From Zeimonas sp964538505 (GTDB lineage Bacteria; Pseudomonadota; Gammaproteobacteria; Burkholderiales; Burkholderiaceae_E), in contig CAZIDY010000012.1 of assembly GCA_964538505.1 (NCBI GenBank), forward strand, positions 1 to 64,000: a stretch of 64,000 bases of DNA, read 5' to 3'. Positions within the stretch are counted from its first letter, which is position 1. Each line of letters starts with the position of its first letter. A program made the translations under genes and the position numbers. Below, piece by piece: positions 23,602 through 32,528 of the stretch. The notes beneath the pieces are model-generated. The model was not told where the DNA came from. It did no database searches and saw nothing but the letters and a program-made list of their open reading frames with translations.

Positions 23602-24129
23602 ATGAAATATGAACCGATCGTCTCGAACGAACCGATCGTCTCGACCCGACGCGCCTCCGCGCTCGGCCTGCTCGCCCCCGCGCTCGCCGTTCTCGCGCTC
23701 GCCCTCCCCGCTGCAGCCGCCGCCGAGCTGCGTGTCGAGGAACCGTGGGTGCGCGCAACCGTCGCCGGCCAGCAGGCCAGCGGCGCATTCATGACGCTCA
23801 CGTCGACGAAGGATGCACGTCTCGTCGCCGTCGAGACGCCGGCAGCCGGCGTCTCCGAGATCCACGAGATGGCGCTCGAGAACAACGTGATGCGGATGCG
23901 CCAGATCGACGGCCTCGAGCTGCCGGCCGGCAAGCCGGTCGAATTGCGCCCGGGCGGCTACCACCTGATGCTGATGGAGTTGAAAGCTCCGCTGAACACC
24001 GGTGAGCACGTCGACCTGACGCTGACGGTGGAGGACGCCGGCGGCAAGCGCGAGCGCATCGAAGTGCAGGCACCAATACGCCCGCTCACCGCCGGCCACG
24101 GCCATGGAGCGAAAACGCACGGACATTGA
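23602..24129 (+). CDS. Periplasmic copper chaperone PCu(A)C
   Basis: A 175-residue exported protein. The signal region covers residues about 1-45. The copper motif H-M-x10-M-x21-H-x-M is present: EIHEMALENNVMRMRQIDGL followed by PGGYHLMLMELK. A His-rich tail (HGHGAKTHGH) closes the protein and may bind further metal. PCu(A)C delivers Cu(I) to the CuA site of cytochrome oxidase and similar sites. In this organism NosZ also has a CuA centre, so service to NosZ is possible but unproven. The ATG at 23602 is preferred over an upstream one because it begins just ahead of the signal sequence. Confidence 0.92.
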   Translation: MKYEPIVSNEPIVSTRRASALGLLAPALAVLALALPAAAAAELRVEEPWVRATVAGQQASGAFMTLTSTKDARLVAVETPAAGVSEIHEMALENNVMRMRQIDGLELPAGKPVELRPGGYHLMLMELKAPLNTGEHVDLTLTVEDAGGKRERIEVQAPIRPLTAGHGHGAKTHGH

Positions 24130-24144
24130 CGAAACACCCACGCC

Positions 24145-24190
24145 GCCCCGCACTCAAGATGTATTATTGATAGATCTTTTAGTGCGGGGC
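24145..24190. promoter_or_regulatory. NsrR-like operator inside a larger inverted repeat, upstream of nnrS
   Basis: The 23-bp stretch 24156-24178 begins AAGATGTATT and ends ATAGATCTT. It agrees at 19 of 23 positions with the NsrR consensus as I remember it (AAGATGYATT / AATRCATCTT halves). It lies 20 bp before the nnrS start codon. A second perfect 10-bp inverted repeat, GCCCCGCACT (24145-24154) and AGTGCGGGGC (24181-24190), frames it exactly and could form a terminator-like stem after the PCu(A)C gene. Confidence 0.6.
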
Positions 24191-24197
24191 GTATTCG

Positions 24198-25415
24198 ATG
24201 AAATCCCTTTCCGCGGGCGGCGGGCTCGTTCCGCTGCTCGAGCCGCAACCGGCTACGCCGCAGCGAGGCCGGCAGGCACTGTTCCGTCTCGGCTTCCGCC
24301 CGTTCTACCTGCTCGCAGCGCTCTGGGCGGCGCTGGCGGTTCCGCTATGGATCGCGCAGTTCGCCGGCCTGATGCCGCCCCCGGCGGCCTATCCCGCGAT
24401 GCTGTGGCACGCACACGAAATGACCTTCGGTTTCGCGCTCGCCGTCATCGTCGGCTTCCTGCTCACCGCAGGCCGCGCCTGGACGGGCCTGCCCACGCTC
24501 TCCGGCGCACGACTCGCGGGACTGGCCGCCCTGTGGATCGGGGCGCGCATCTTCAACTACGCCGGCCCGGTTGCGCTCGCCATGGTGCTCGATGCGGCCT
24601 TCATCCTCGCGTCGATGCTCGCAATCGGCGTCGTGCTGATGAAGGCACGCAACTACCGCAACCTGTTCGTGCTGGCAGTGCTCACCGCCTTCCTCATCGC
24701 CAACTCGCTGTTCCACCTCGCGGTGGCCGGGCGCATCGAAGTCTCCCCGCTGCAGGCAACCCGCTTCTTCGTCTTCGTGATCGTGGTGCTCACCTGCGTG
24801 ATCGGCGGACGCGTGATCCCCACCTTCACCGCGAACGCACTGCGCGGCGTGCGCCAGTGGCGCAATGTCCGGCTCGACCAGGCGGCTCTGGCGACGACCG
24901 TGCTCGCATTGCTGCTGGCGCTGTTGCCCGTACCCGCGGCGCTCACCGCGCTCGCCTGCTCCATCGCCGCCGCGCTTCAGTTCGTGCGGCTCGTCGGCTG
25001 GAACCCCTGGGCCACGCGTAGCACGCCGATCCTGTGGATCCTGCATGTCTCGTATGCGTGGATTCCGATCGGGCTCGTGCTGCTGGCGCTCGGCGTCCTC
25101 GGCATCGTGCCGGAGTCGGCCAGCGTGCACGCGCTGACGATCGGAGCGATCGGCGGACTGATCATCGGCATGATCACGCGCACCGCGCTCGGGCACACCG
25201 CGCGGCCGCTGAAGGCGGGCCGCATCGAGACGAGCGCGTACGCGCTCGTGCAACTCGCCGTGCTGCTGCGGCTCACGCCGCTGCTGTTGCCCGCGCTGCC
25301 CTATCTGCCGTGGACGACGGCAGCGGCGGTCGCGTGGAGCCTCGCCTTCGCCGTCTATCTGCTGAAATACGTTCCGATGCTCACCGCGCCGCGGCTCGAT
25401 GGCCGCGACGGGTAG
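24198..25415 (+). CDS. nnrS: NnrS family membrane protein
   Basis: A 405-residue protein with about twelve hydrophobic helices. FRLGFRPFYLLAALWAALAV near residues 30-50 is the signature start of NnrS, followed by LWHAHEMTFGFALAVIVGFL with its paired His, and GRVIPTFTANAL in the middle. NnrS is a haem- and copper-containing inner-membrane protein linked to nitric oxide resistance and denitrification. The NsrR-like site directly upstream suggests induction by nitric oxide. The Shine-Dalgarno is weak. The gene belongs functionally with the nos cluster 15 kb away, though they are separate transcription units. Confidence 0.93.
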   Translation: MKSLSAGGGLVPLLEPQPATPQRGRQALFRLGFRPFYLLAALWAALAVPLWIAQFAGLMPPPAAYPAMLWHAHEMTFGFALAVIVGFLLTAGRAWTGLPTLSGARLAGLAALWIGARIFNYAGPVALAMVLDAAFILASMLAIGVVLMKARNYRNLFVLAVLTAFLIANSLFHLAVAGRIEVSPLQATRFFVFVIVVLTCVIGGRVIPTFTANALRGVRQWRNVRLDQAALATTVLALLLALLPVPAALTALACSIAAALQFVRLVGWNPWATRSTPILWILHVSYAWIPIGLVLLALGVLGIVPESASVHALTIGAIGGLIIGMITRTALGHTARPLKAGRIETSAYALVQLAVLLRLTPLLLPALPYLPWTTAAAVAWSLAFAVYLLKYVPMLTAPRLDGRDG

Positions 25416-25446
25416 CGAGCACGGGAAAAGACGAAGAGCAGCCCGC

Positions 25447-25878
25447 TCAGGCGGCGCGACGGCGCATCTGCGCACCCGCCTCGGCCGGTGCGTAGTCGAA
25501 CTCGAGGCGGCTGAGCGCACGCTCGAAATGCTGTCGTTGCGCGACGGCATGCTGCTCGAGGCGACGACCGCCCCAGACGCCCGCAAGCTGGCTCGGCGAC
25601 ACGCCCTGGATCTCGCTCGACCCCTGGCCTGCCGGCCGGATCGTGATCGCGCACAGCATGTACAGACCGACGCGGCGATCCGCGCGCGACGCGGCCTGCA
25701 TGGTCGGGCCATGATAGGCGTAGAGTGCGAGCGAGCCGGGACGGCCTTCGGGATCTTCGCCTTCCGGCTGCACTTCGCCGGCGACGATGAATCCTTCGCG
25801 CTCGAGCACGCGGCGCAGCAGCGCTGCAGCGCGCTCGACCGATAGTTCGATCGTGAATCGTACAGGCAAGGCTTCCAC
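25447..25878 (-). CDS. DUF302-like small protein
   Basis: A 143-residue cytosolic protein. It opens MEALPVRFTIELSVERAAAL and continues LLRRVLEREGFIVAGEV, similar to the N-terminal helix-strand of DUF302. Its later YHGPTMQAASRADRRVGLYM-LCAITIR stretch parallels the family's N-P-x-x-A-x-x-A-L-x-x-D-x-x-V-G-L-x-L-P-C-N-V block. The assignment is by pattern only. Start: GTG at 25878 behind GAAGGGAG is preferred to a TTG at 25908. The C-terminal 40 residues are Gln/Arg/Ala-rich and not part of the family. Metal-handling neighbours lie on both sides. Confidence 0.6.
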   Translation of the reverse strand: MEALPVRFTIELSVERAAALLRRVLEREGFIVAGEVQPEGEDPEGRPGSLALYAYHGPTMQAASRADRRVGLYMLCAITIRPAGQGSSEIQGVSPSQLAGVWGGRRLEQHAVAQRQHFERALSRLEFDYAPAEAGAQMRRRAA

Positions 25879-26085
25879 TTGAAACTCCCTTCGTCGATAC
25901 CTTGGCAAAACAGTGAGAACCGGGACTGACTGAATCGTGCGTCCCGTGGCTTAGGGCTGGCTTAAGGAAGACCCCCAGCAGCCCGCGGGCCTGTCACCGG
26001 GCGCCGGTGCGCCGGTGCGCCGCTGCCCGGGGTCGGGCGCTCTACCATTCGGTACGGACTACATCGGCAGGAAGGAACGCAGCGA

Positions 26086-26289
26086 ATGAAGACTTTCGAC
26101 GTAAAGGGAATGACCTGCAATCACTGCGTGCGCGCGGTGACGAACGCGGTGCAGGAGATCGACGCACAGGCCCGGGTCGAAGTCGACCTTGCTGCCGGAA
26201 CGGTGCTCGTCGATTCGACGAGCCCGGCCGCGTCGATCGAACAGGCGATCGACGCGGCCGGCTACGAGGCGAAGCTGCGCTCGAGTTGA
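26086..26289 (+). CDS. CopZ-like heavy-metal-associated domain protein
   Basis: A 67-residue ferredoxin-fold metallochaperone made of one HMA domain. The metal site is GMTCNHC at residues 8-14. It should bind Cu(I) in the cytosol and pass it to a P-type ATPase or sensor; neither is in the window. AAGGAACGCAGCG precedes the ATG. Its stop lies one base from the stop of the convergent Hsp20 gene, so the two 3' ends abut. Confidence 0.92.
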   Translation: MKTFDVKGMTCNHCVRAVTNAVQEIDAQARVEVDLAAGTVLVDSTSPAASIEQAIDAAGYEAKLRSS

Positions 26290-26290
26290 G

Positions 26291-26716
26291 TCAGCCGATC
26301 TGGATCCGCTTCGAAGCGGGTACTTGCTTCTTCGGTAGCGTCAGCTTGAGAACGCCGTCCTCGAACTTGGCGCTCGCCGCGCCGTCGTCGATCTCGGAGG
26401 CGAGCTGGAAGCTGCGACCCACCGAGCCGTAGTAGCGCTCGCTGCGAAGCACGCGCTCACCTTCCTTCTGCTCCGACTCGCGCTTGACCTCGGCGCTGAT
26501 CGACACGCGGTTGCCGTCGATCTGGACCTGGATGTCGTCTTTCTTCACGCCGGGCATCTCGGCCTGCACCTGGTATGCACCGTCGCCTTCCTTGACGTCG
26601 ATACGGATCTCGAGGGCGCCGCCGGCATCGCCACCCCGCGCGGTCGGCTGGAAGAAACCACGGAACAGCTCGGGAAACACTTCGGCAAACGGGTCGTACA
26701 CGGACATCCGGCTCAT
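26291..26716 (-). CDS. Small heat shock protein Hsp20
   Basis: A 141-residue alpha-crystallin-domain chaperone that holds unfolding proteins under stress. The domain spans about residues 35-140: YQVQAEMPGVKKDDIQVQID opens the beta-sandwich, SERYYGSVGRSFQLASEID is the conserved R-x-Y-G-x-F-x-R-x-F-x-L region, and FEDGVLKLTLPKK is the terminal G-V-L motif. The C-terminus has the I-x-I oligomer motif (KRIQIG). GGAGCGAAAGA precedes the ATG at 26716. The 110-bp upstream gap should hold its promoter; I saw no clear CIRCE or sigma32 box. Confidence 0.95.
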   Translation of the reverse strand: MSRMSVYDPFAEVFPELFRGFFQPTARGGDAGGALEIRIDVKEGDGAYQVQAEMPGVKKDDIQVQIDGNRVSISAEVKRESEQKEGERVLRSERYYGSVGRSFQLASEIDDGAASAKFEDGVLKLTLPKKQVPASKRIQIG

Positions 26717-26827
26717 TCTTTCGCTCCTTGCATCTGCTTCTGGGACCGCGCAAGAGCCTGATCAGGCCCGCGCTACGAAAGACTAATTCGGGCCGGCAAC
26801 GACCGATTTCAAGCCCGACCGGGCCGC

Positions 26828-28030
26828 TCAGACGCGCTCGATCATCGTGGCGATGCCCTGCCCGACGCCGATGCACATCGTGGCGATCGCGCGCCGCGCA
26901 CCGCTGCGCTGCAGCTGGTGCGCTGCAGTGAGCACGATGCGCGCCCCCGACATGCCGAGTGGATGCCCGAGCGCGATCGCTCCGCCGTTGGGATTCACGA
27001 AAGGCGCGTCGTCGGGCACGCCGAGGTCGCGCAGCACGGCGAGCCCCTGCGCGGCGAAGGCTTCGTTCAACTCGATCAGGTCGACATCCCCGATCGACTG
27101 CCCGGTACGCTCGAGCAGCCTGCGCACCGCCGGAGCCGGCCCGACGCCCATCACGCGCGGCGCAACGCCCGCGGTTGCCATGCCGACGAAGCGCGCACGC
27201 GGCTCGAGTCCGTAACGGCGCGCAGCCGCCTCGGTGGCGAGGATCAGCGCCGCGGCGCCGTCGTTGACGCCCGACGCGTTGCCGGCAGTGATGGTGCCAT
27301 CGGCACGCACGATCGGCCTGAGCTTCGCGAGCGCCTCGATCGTCGTCTCGCGCGGATGCTCGTCGCGGTCGACGACGACCGGATCGCCCTTGCGCTGGGG
27401 GATCGTCACCGGAACGATCTCCTCGGCGAAGTAGCCGCTGCGCTGCGCGGCCGCTGCGTTCTGCTGGCTGCGCAGCGCCATCGCGTCCTGGTCCTCGCGC
27501 GAGATGCGATGCTCGACCGCCACGTTCTCGGCCGTCTCGGGCATCGAGTCGATGCCGTACTGGCGCTTCATCTCCGGATTGACGAAGCGCCATCCGATCG
27601 TCGTGTCGTAGATCGCGTTGTCGCGCCCGAATGCCGCCGACGCCTTCGGCAGCACGAAAGGCGCGCGCGACATGCTCTCGACACCGCCCGCGATGCCCAG
27701 CTCGAACTCGCCGCAGCGGATCGCACGCGCGATCGTGCCGAACGCGTCCATGCCCGAGCCGCACAGGCGATTGACGGTTGCACCGGGCACCTCGACCGGA
27801 TAGCCGGCGAGCAGCAGCGCCATGCGCGCGACGTTGCGGTTGTCCTCGCCCGCCTGGTTCGCGCAACCGAAGATCACCTCGTCGACCGCCGACGGATCGA
27901 GGTCGGGGTTTCGCGCAAGCAGCGCCTTCAGCGGCACTGCAGCAAGGTCGTCGGTGCGCACCGCGGAGAGCGCACCCGCATAACGGCCGATCGGCGTACG
28001 CACGCCGTCGCACAGGAATACTTCGTTCAC
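26828..28030 (-). CDS. pcaF: Thiolase, beta-ketoadipyl-CoA type
   Basis: A 400-residue thiolase. Catalytic residues are all present: the acyl-accepting Cys in VNRLCGSGMDAFG (about residue 90), His in NPNGGAIALGHPLGMSGARI, and the second Cys in TMCIGVGQG. The N-terminus VNEVFLCDGVRTPIGRYAGA is that of 3-oxoadipyl-CoA thiolases, which split beta-ketoadipyl-CoA to succinyl-CoA and acetyl-CoA in aromatic degradation. General acetyl-CoA acetyltransferase activity cannot be ruled out, and no other pca genes are in view. The start is GTG at 28030; in-frame upstream codons would extend it without family support. It diverges from the VOC gene by 92 bp. Confidence 0.88.
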   Translation of the reverse strand: MNEVFLCDGVRTPIGRYAGALSAVRTDDLAAVPLKALLARNPDLDPSAVDEVIFGCANQAGEDNRNVARMALLLAGYPVEVPGATVNRLCGSGMDAFGTIARAIRCGEFELGIAGGVESMSRAPFVLPKASAAFGRDNAIYDTTIGWRFVNPEMKRQYGIDSMPETAENVAVEHRISREDQDAMALRSQQNAAAAQRSGYFAEEIVPVTIPQRKGDPVVVDRDEHPRETTIEALAKLRPIVRADGTITAGNASGVNDGAAALILATEAAARRYGLEPRARFVGMATAGVAPRVMGVGPAPAVRRLLERTGQSIGDVDLIELNEAFAAQGLAVLRDLGVPDDAPFVNPNGGAIALGHPLGMSGARIVLTAAHQLQRSGARRAIATMCIGVGQGIATMIERV

Positions 28031-28122
28031 GGCTCGATTTCCCGGGTTGAAACGACCCGACATTGTGCACCCGGGCGGCGATCGGCGAATAATCGGAGAG
28101 CCATCCACGCAGGGAGACTGCT

Positions 28123-28533
28123 ATGTTGAGCATGGCTCCGATGACGACGATGCTGCCCGTCGCCGACCTCGATCGCGCAAGCCGTTTCTACGAAGACAAG
28201 CTCGGCCTCGAGCCGATGGGCCGCGCACCCGACGGCGCGATGCGCTATCGCTGCGCGAACACGGTGCTCGCGTTGTTGCCGCGCCCGACGCTGCGACCGG
28301 CCGAGCACACGGCGATCAGCTTCGAGGTCGACGACCTCGACAAGGAGCTATCGGAGCTGCAGGGCAAAGGCGTCGTCTTCGAGGACTACGACCTGCCCGA
28401 GCTGCGCACGGTGAACCACGTCTGCGTGCTCGGCTCGGAGAGAGCGGCGTGGTTCCGCGACAGCGAAGGGAACTACCTGTGTCTGCATCAGGAAGAGAAG
28501 GGGGAAGGGAGAAGGGAGAAGGGTGGGGGGTGA
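28123..28533 (+). CDS. VOC (glyoxalase/bleomycin-resistance) family protein
   Basis: A 136-residue protein with the VOC beta-alpha-beta-beta-beta pattern in two halves: MLPVADLDRASRFYEDKLGL and, after the linker, DLDKELSELQGKGVVFEDYD. It ends with WFRDSEGNYLCLHQ, the usual metal Glu being in E-G-N. The metal and substrate are unknown. AGGGAG precedes the ATG. The last 13 residues (EEKGEGRREKGGG) come from a purine-only repeat and probably reflect loss of the original stop codon or local expansion. Confidence 0.82.
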   Translation: MLSMAPMTTMLPVADLDRASRFYEDKLGLEPMGRAPDGAMRYRCANTVLALLPRPTLRPAEHTAISFEVDDLDKELSELQGKGVVFEDYDLPELRTVNHVCVLGSERAAWFRDSEGNYLCLHQEEKGEGRREKGGG

Positions 28534-28563
28534 GGAGGACGGGCGGGGCGTCTTCGGCTCCCT

Positions 28564-30063
28564 TCAGCGGCGCGCGGCTGGGGGGGCTGCGCGCGGCGGG
28601 TCGGCATCGGCCGGCGCATCGCGTGCGGCGTCGACCGGCGCATCGCGCCCCGCATCCAGCCGCTGCACGTCGGCGCGCAGCCAGCGCAGCAGCACGAGGC
28701 CGGGCAATGCGGCGACTACCGAGAACACGAAGAACGACGACCAGCCGAAGGCATCGACGTACACGCCGGATACCGGACCGACGTAGACGCGCCCGACCGC
28801 GGCGAGGGCCGACAGCAGCGCGTACTGCGCCGCCGAGAAGCGACGATCGGTGAGCGCCATCAGGAACGCGACGAAGGCGGCCGTCCCCATGCCGCCGCAC
28901 AGGTTCTCGAAGCCGATCGCGATCGTCATCAACGCGTAGCTCTTCGGCGCGACCGACAGGACCCAGTAGCCGAAATTCGACACCGCCTGCAGGATGCCGA
29001 AGAGCATCAGCGATCCGTAGAGCGGCCGCTTGGCGAGCCACGCGCCGCCGGCCAACGCACCGACGATCGTCGCCGCGAGCCCGAACACCTTGTTGACGGC
29101 GCCGACCTCGGTGGGCGAGAAACCGGCGCCGCGCAGCAGGAAGGTCGTCGACAGGCTTCCCGCGAAGGCGTCGCCGAGCTTGTACAGCACGATCATCGCG
29201 AGCAGAGCCACCGCGCGCTCGCGCTGGAAGAAGGCGTCCCACGGCGCGAGGAACGACGGAAAACCGGCGCGCCGGGCGGCGTGCAGCGCGGCGACGCACG
29301 CGAGCACGAGCATCAGCGTATCGGCGGCGAGCGAGGCGAAGCGCCCGCTGCCGATCCACCCCCACGGTAGCTGGCGCAGCAGCCAGAAGGTTCCGAAGCC
29401 GGCGACGAGCATCGCGACGAAGCCGAGCAGCTCGGCGCGCACGTCGCTGGCGAGCCGCTCGACCTGCGGCGCGCGCGGCACCCACACGGTGACGAGGGAA
29501 AGCAGCACGAACAGCACGCCCATCGCGCGGAACATTCCCGGCCAGCCGAGCCACTGGTCGGCGACGATCATCGCGACGCCGCCCGAGACGAGCATCGCGA
29601 CGCGGTATCCGAGCACCGACACCGCGGCGCCGGCGCCACGCTCCTCGTCCGGCAGCAGGTCGGTCCGATAGGCGTCGAAGACGATGTCCTGCGACGCTGA
29701 CAGGAACGCGATCGCGACCGCGCAGGCGCCGACCGCGTAGACGGAAACACGAGGGTCGAGCATCGCCATCGTGAAGCACAGTGCGGCGAGCGCAAGCTGC
29801 GTGACGAACAACCAGCCGCGCCGCCGCCCGAGCAGCGGCGGCTCGAAGCGATCGGCGAGCGGTGCCCAGACGAACTTGAAGGTGTACGGAAGGCCGACCA
29901 GCGCGAAGAAGCCGATCGTCGTCACGTCGAGGCCTTCGACCGTGAGCCAGGCCTGCAGCGTTCCGGCCGTCAGCGCCAGCGGCAGGCCGCTGGCAAAACC
30001 CAGCAACAGCATCGCCGCAATGCGGCGATTGGCGAAGACCTGCACGAGGGGGCGCGACGACAC
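28564..30063 (-). CDS. ampG: AmpG-like muropeptide MFS transporter
   Basis: A 499-residue inner-membrane permease with about fourteen hydrophobic segments. LLLGFASGLPLALTAGTLQA and GLPYTFKFVWAPLADRFEPP are hallmark AmpG N-terminal motifs, and SASQDIVFDAYRTDLLPDEE is the conserved loop after helix 4. AmpG imports GlcNAc-anhydromuropeptides for cell-wall recycling and, where ampC/ampR exist, feeds beta-lactamase induction. Those genes are not in the window. The C-terminal 30 residues are Asp/Ala/Pro-rich (DAARDAPADADPPRAAPP) and not conserved. The start is GTG at 30063 with no strong ribosome site. Confidence 0.92.
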   Translation of the reverse strand: MSSRPLVQVFANRRIAAMLLLGFASGLPLALTAGTLQAWLTVEGLDVTTIGFFALVGLPYTFKFVWAPLADRFEPPLLGRRRGWLFVTQLALAALCFTMAMLDPRVSVYAVGACAVAIAFLSASQDIVFDAYRTDLLPDEERGAGAAVSVLGYRVAMLVSGGVAMIVADQWLGWPGMFRAMGVLFVLLSLVTVWVPRAPQVERLASDVRAELLGFVAMLVAGFGTFWLLRQLPWGWIGSGRFASLAADTLMLVLACVAALHAARRAGFPSFLAPWDAFFQRERAVALLAMIVLYKLGDAFAGSLSTTFLLRGAGFSPTEVGAVNKVFGLAATIVGALAGGAWLAKRPLYGSLMLFGILQAVSNFGYWVLSVAPKSYALMTIAIGFENLCGGMGTAAFVAFLMALTDRRFSAAQYALLSALAAVGRVYVGPVSGVYVDAFGWSSFFVFSVVAALPGLVLLRWLRADVQRLDAGRDAPVDAARDAPADADPPRAAPPAARR

Positions 30064-30139
30064 GGCGCGGGAAGTGTACTCGCTGAACCGGATGCGCGAC
30101 GACGCGCTCGCCCGCTCCGCGGCGCGCTCGCGCGCTCCA

Positions 30140-32461
30140 TTATCGGAGCGTCATCGACCTCCGACGGTGCACCGTCACCGGCACCCCGGCAGCAGCCGGC
30201 GCCGGGGTGCCCGCCATCGCCTCGCGCTTCTCGCGCTTGACGCGACGCTGGATGCGCACCGGGCACTTGTGGTCATGGTGGTACAGCACCTGGCAGTGCA
30301 GGCAGCCGATGCATTCGTTCGGACTGATCTGCCCTTCCGGGTGGATCGCGCCCACCGGGCACTCGTTGAAGCAGCGCATGCACGGGTTGCCGCACTCGCG
30401 ATAGCGCGGCAGCCAGTCGAAGATGCGCAGGCGCCCGGGAATCGCCAGCGCCGCACCGAGCGGACACAGGTAGCGGCAGAAGAAGCGCTCTATGAACAGC
30501 CCCGCCGCCAGCAGCGCCAGCGCGAACGCGACGAACCACCACTCGCGCAGGAAGCGCAGCACGATCGCCGTCTTGAACGGCTCGATCTCTGCGAGACGCT
30601 CGGCCCACACCAGTGAGCCCAGCGATACGCCGAAGAGGCCGAGGAAGATGATGTACTTCGTCGGCAGCAGTCGCTGATGCACGCCCCATGGAACCTTCAG
30701 CTGCGGCACCTTCAGCGCCCGCGCCACGCGGTTCGTCAGCTCCTGCAGCGCACCGAAGGGGCACAACCAGCCGCAGAACGGCCCACGCCCCCAGAACAGC
30801 AGCGCCGCGGCGACCGAGCACCAGAGAATGAAGATCAGCGGGTCGACGAGGAACGACTCCCAGCGGAAATCGGTGCGTAGCGAGCTCGCGAAGGTGAGCA
30901 CGTTGACCACCGACAGCTGCGCCTGCGCGACCCATCCGAGCCACAGCAGCGTCACCGCGAGAAAGACGAGACGGACGCGGTCGAACAGCTTCTCGCGCGG
31001 GACGAGCAGATCCTGGAAGAAGAAGATGATCGTCAGCGCCGCGAGCATCAGGCCCAGCACGACGATCGCCGCGACCCGGCTCTTCCAGATCGTCATCCAC
31101 AGCGGCACCGCGTCGGCTTCGTCGAATGCCGCCGCGCTTTCGGTTGCAGAAGAATCGATGGTCAGCTGGCTACCGGTCACCGCCGCGACCGACGAAGACA
31201 GCGGCGCCACCATCGTGTACAGCTCCGGCAATCGATACGGCAGCGTGAACGTGACGAAGGCGTGGTCGAACTTGCCGACCGGGCGCTGCGCAATCAGCCG
31301 CAGCTCCCACGGCGCGGTCGGATCGAACTCGGCGCCTTCGGGAATCGCGAATGCGCCGATCTCGCGCAGATTCGGCGCATCGCTCGCGACGATGCGTCCG
31401 ATGCGCAGGTGATGCCGCTTCCAGAAGCGGATCGTCTCGATCCCCTGGACCAGCTCGAGGCGATCGAAGATGCCGCCGCGAAACCACGCGGCTCCCTTGA
31501 ACGAGTACGGACCGCGCGCGGCGATCAACAGGGCGTGCTGCCCGGGCGCGAGCATGCGCTGCAGGTCCGCGTACTCGTTGGGGTCGAGCAGGCTGCGCGC
31601 GATCGCCGGCTGCGAGATCAGCGTGATGTACAGATCGATGAACACATCGTCGGGCGCACCGGTCTGCGTCAGCCGGGCCGCGATGGCATCGCCCGAGTCG
31701 ACGAACGCCTGGTTCACCTCGCCGACGGTCACGCGCAGATGCGCCACCGCGCCCTGCTCGCGCAGCGTCTCCCAGCTCGTGACGTTGCCCGCCTCCGGAT
31801 CGACGACGCGTCCGCTCTGCGCTGCACCCGCGGCACCGGCAGCGCCGGGCGCACCCGCAGCGCCGGCTGGAGCAGCCGCCGAGCCGGCTGTTCCCGCTGC
31901 ACCAGCCGCCCCTGCTGCGGCCGGCCCCGGCCCACCGAGCTGCAGCATGCGCGCCACGCGCGACGACGAGCGCACGACGCTGTCGCCGATGATCAGCACC
32001 GTGACCGTGGCACCGCTGACGATGTCGGCCCGCGGCGGCCCGCCTCCCGCTGCGCGCGCGCGCAGCGGATTGAAGCCGACGTAGCTGTTCAGCGACTCGA
32101 TGATGCGTTCTTCGGGAACGCCGACCATCAGGATCGGCTCGCTGTGCTCGGCAATACGCAGGCCGACGACCGTGCCGGCATTGTCGAGCGCAACGAGCAC
32201 GTGGATCGGCTTGCCCGAATAGCCGCGCGAATCGACGTAATCGGAGGCGAGGTAGACGAAGCCGACGCGTTGCTGACCCTGGAACACCGGCGCCACCGGT
32301 GGGCTTCCCTGCACGGATCCGAAACGATCGGCGCCCGGGAACACGTCGGTCGGAGTCGTCTTCGCGAGGAACGAATCGAGCAGTGACGGTGTCGCCGTGC
32401 CCTGCGCGAAAGCCGAAACGCAGGCGGCAAGAATCCAGAAGGCCGCGAATGCCCGCAGCAT
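30140..32461 (-). CDS. nosR: NosR paralogue 1, downstream copy
   Basis: A 773-residue regulator/electron donor of nitrous oxide reduction. A signal peptide (residues 1-19) exports an FMN-binding domain whose DIVSGATVT motif carries the Thr that ApbE flavinylates. Five to six membrane helices follow. The cytosolic end holds GPFCGWLCPFGALQE, CRYLCPLGAAL and a pair of clusters in CGNPCMRCFNECPVGAIHPE and NECIGCLHCQVLYHH. A Gly/Ala-only linker (about residues 155-195) interrupts the periplasmic part. Start: ATG at 32461; GTG at 32491 is possible. It is the last gene of the nos cluster, 122 bp after apbE, and has its own -10 box. Confidence 0.93.
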   Translation of the reverse strand: MLRAFAAFWILAACVSAFAQGTATPSLLDSFLAKTTPTDVFPGADRFGSVQGSPPVAPVFQGQQRVGFVYLASDYVDSRGYSGKPIHVLVALDNAGTVVGLRIAEHSEPILMVGVPEERIIESLNSYVGFNPLRARAAGGGPPRADIVSGATVTVLIIGDSVVRSSSRVARMLQLGGPGPAAAGAAGAAGTAGSAAAPAGAAGAPGAAGAAGAAQSGRVVDPEAGNVTSWETLREQGAVAHLRVTVGEVNQAFVDSGDAIAARLTQTGAPDDVFIDLYITLISQPAIARSLLDPNEYADLQRMLAPGQHALLIAARGPYSFKGAAWFRGGIFDRLELVQGIETIRFWKRHHLRIGRIVASDAPNLREIGAFAIPEGAEFDPTAPWELRLIAQRPVGKFDHAFVTFTLPYRLPELYTMVAPLSSSVAAVTGSQLTIDSSATESAAAFDEADAVPLWMTIWKSRVAAIVVLGLMLAALTIIFFFQDLLVPREKLFDRVRLVFLAVTLLWLGWVAQAQLSVVNVLTFASSLRTDFRWESFLVDPLIFILWCSVAAALLFWGRGPFCGWLCPFGALQELTNRVARALKVPQLKVPWGVHQRLLPTKYIIFLGLFGVSLGSLVWAERLAEIEPFKTAIVLRFLREWWFVAFALALLAAGLFIERFFCRYLCPLGAALAIPGRLRIFDWLPRYRECGNPCMRCFNECPVGAIHPEGQISPNECIGCLHCQVLYHHDHKCPVRIQRRVKREKREAMAGTPAPAAAGVPVTVHRRRSMTLR

Positions 32462-32528
32462 CGCGAGCTGCCAGCGATTCGGACCGGTCACCGGGAGAAC
32501 CTGGAAGCGATGATCATGCGCGGGCGCC

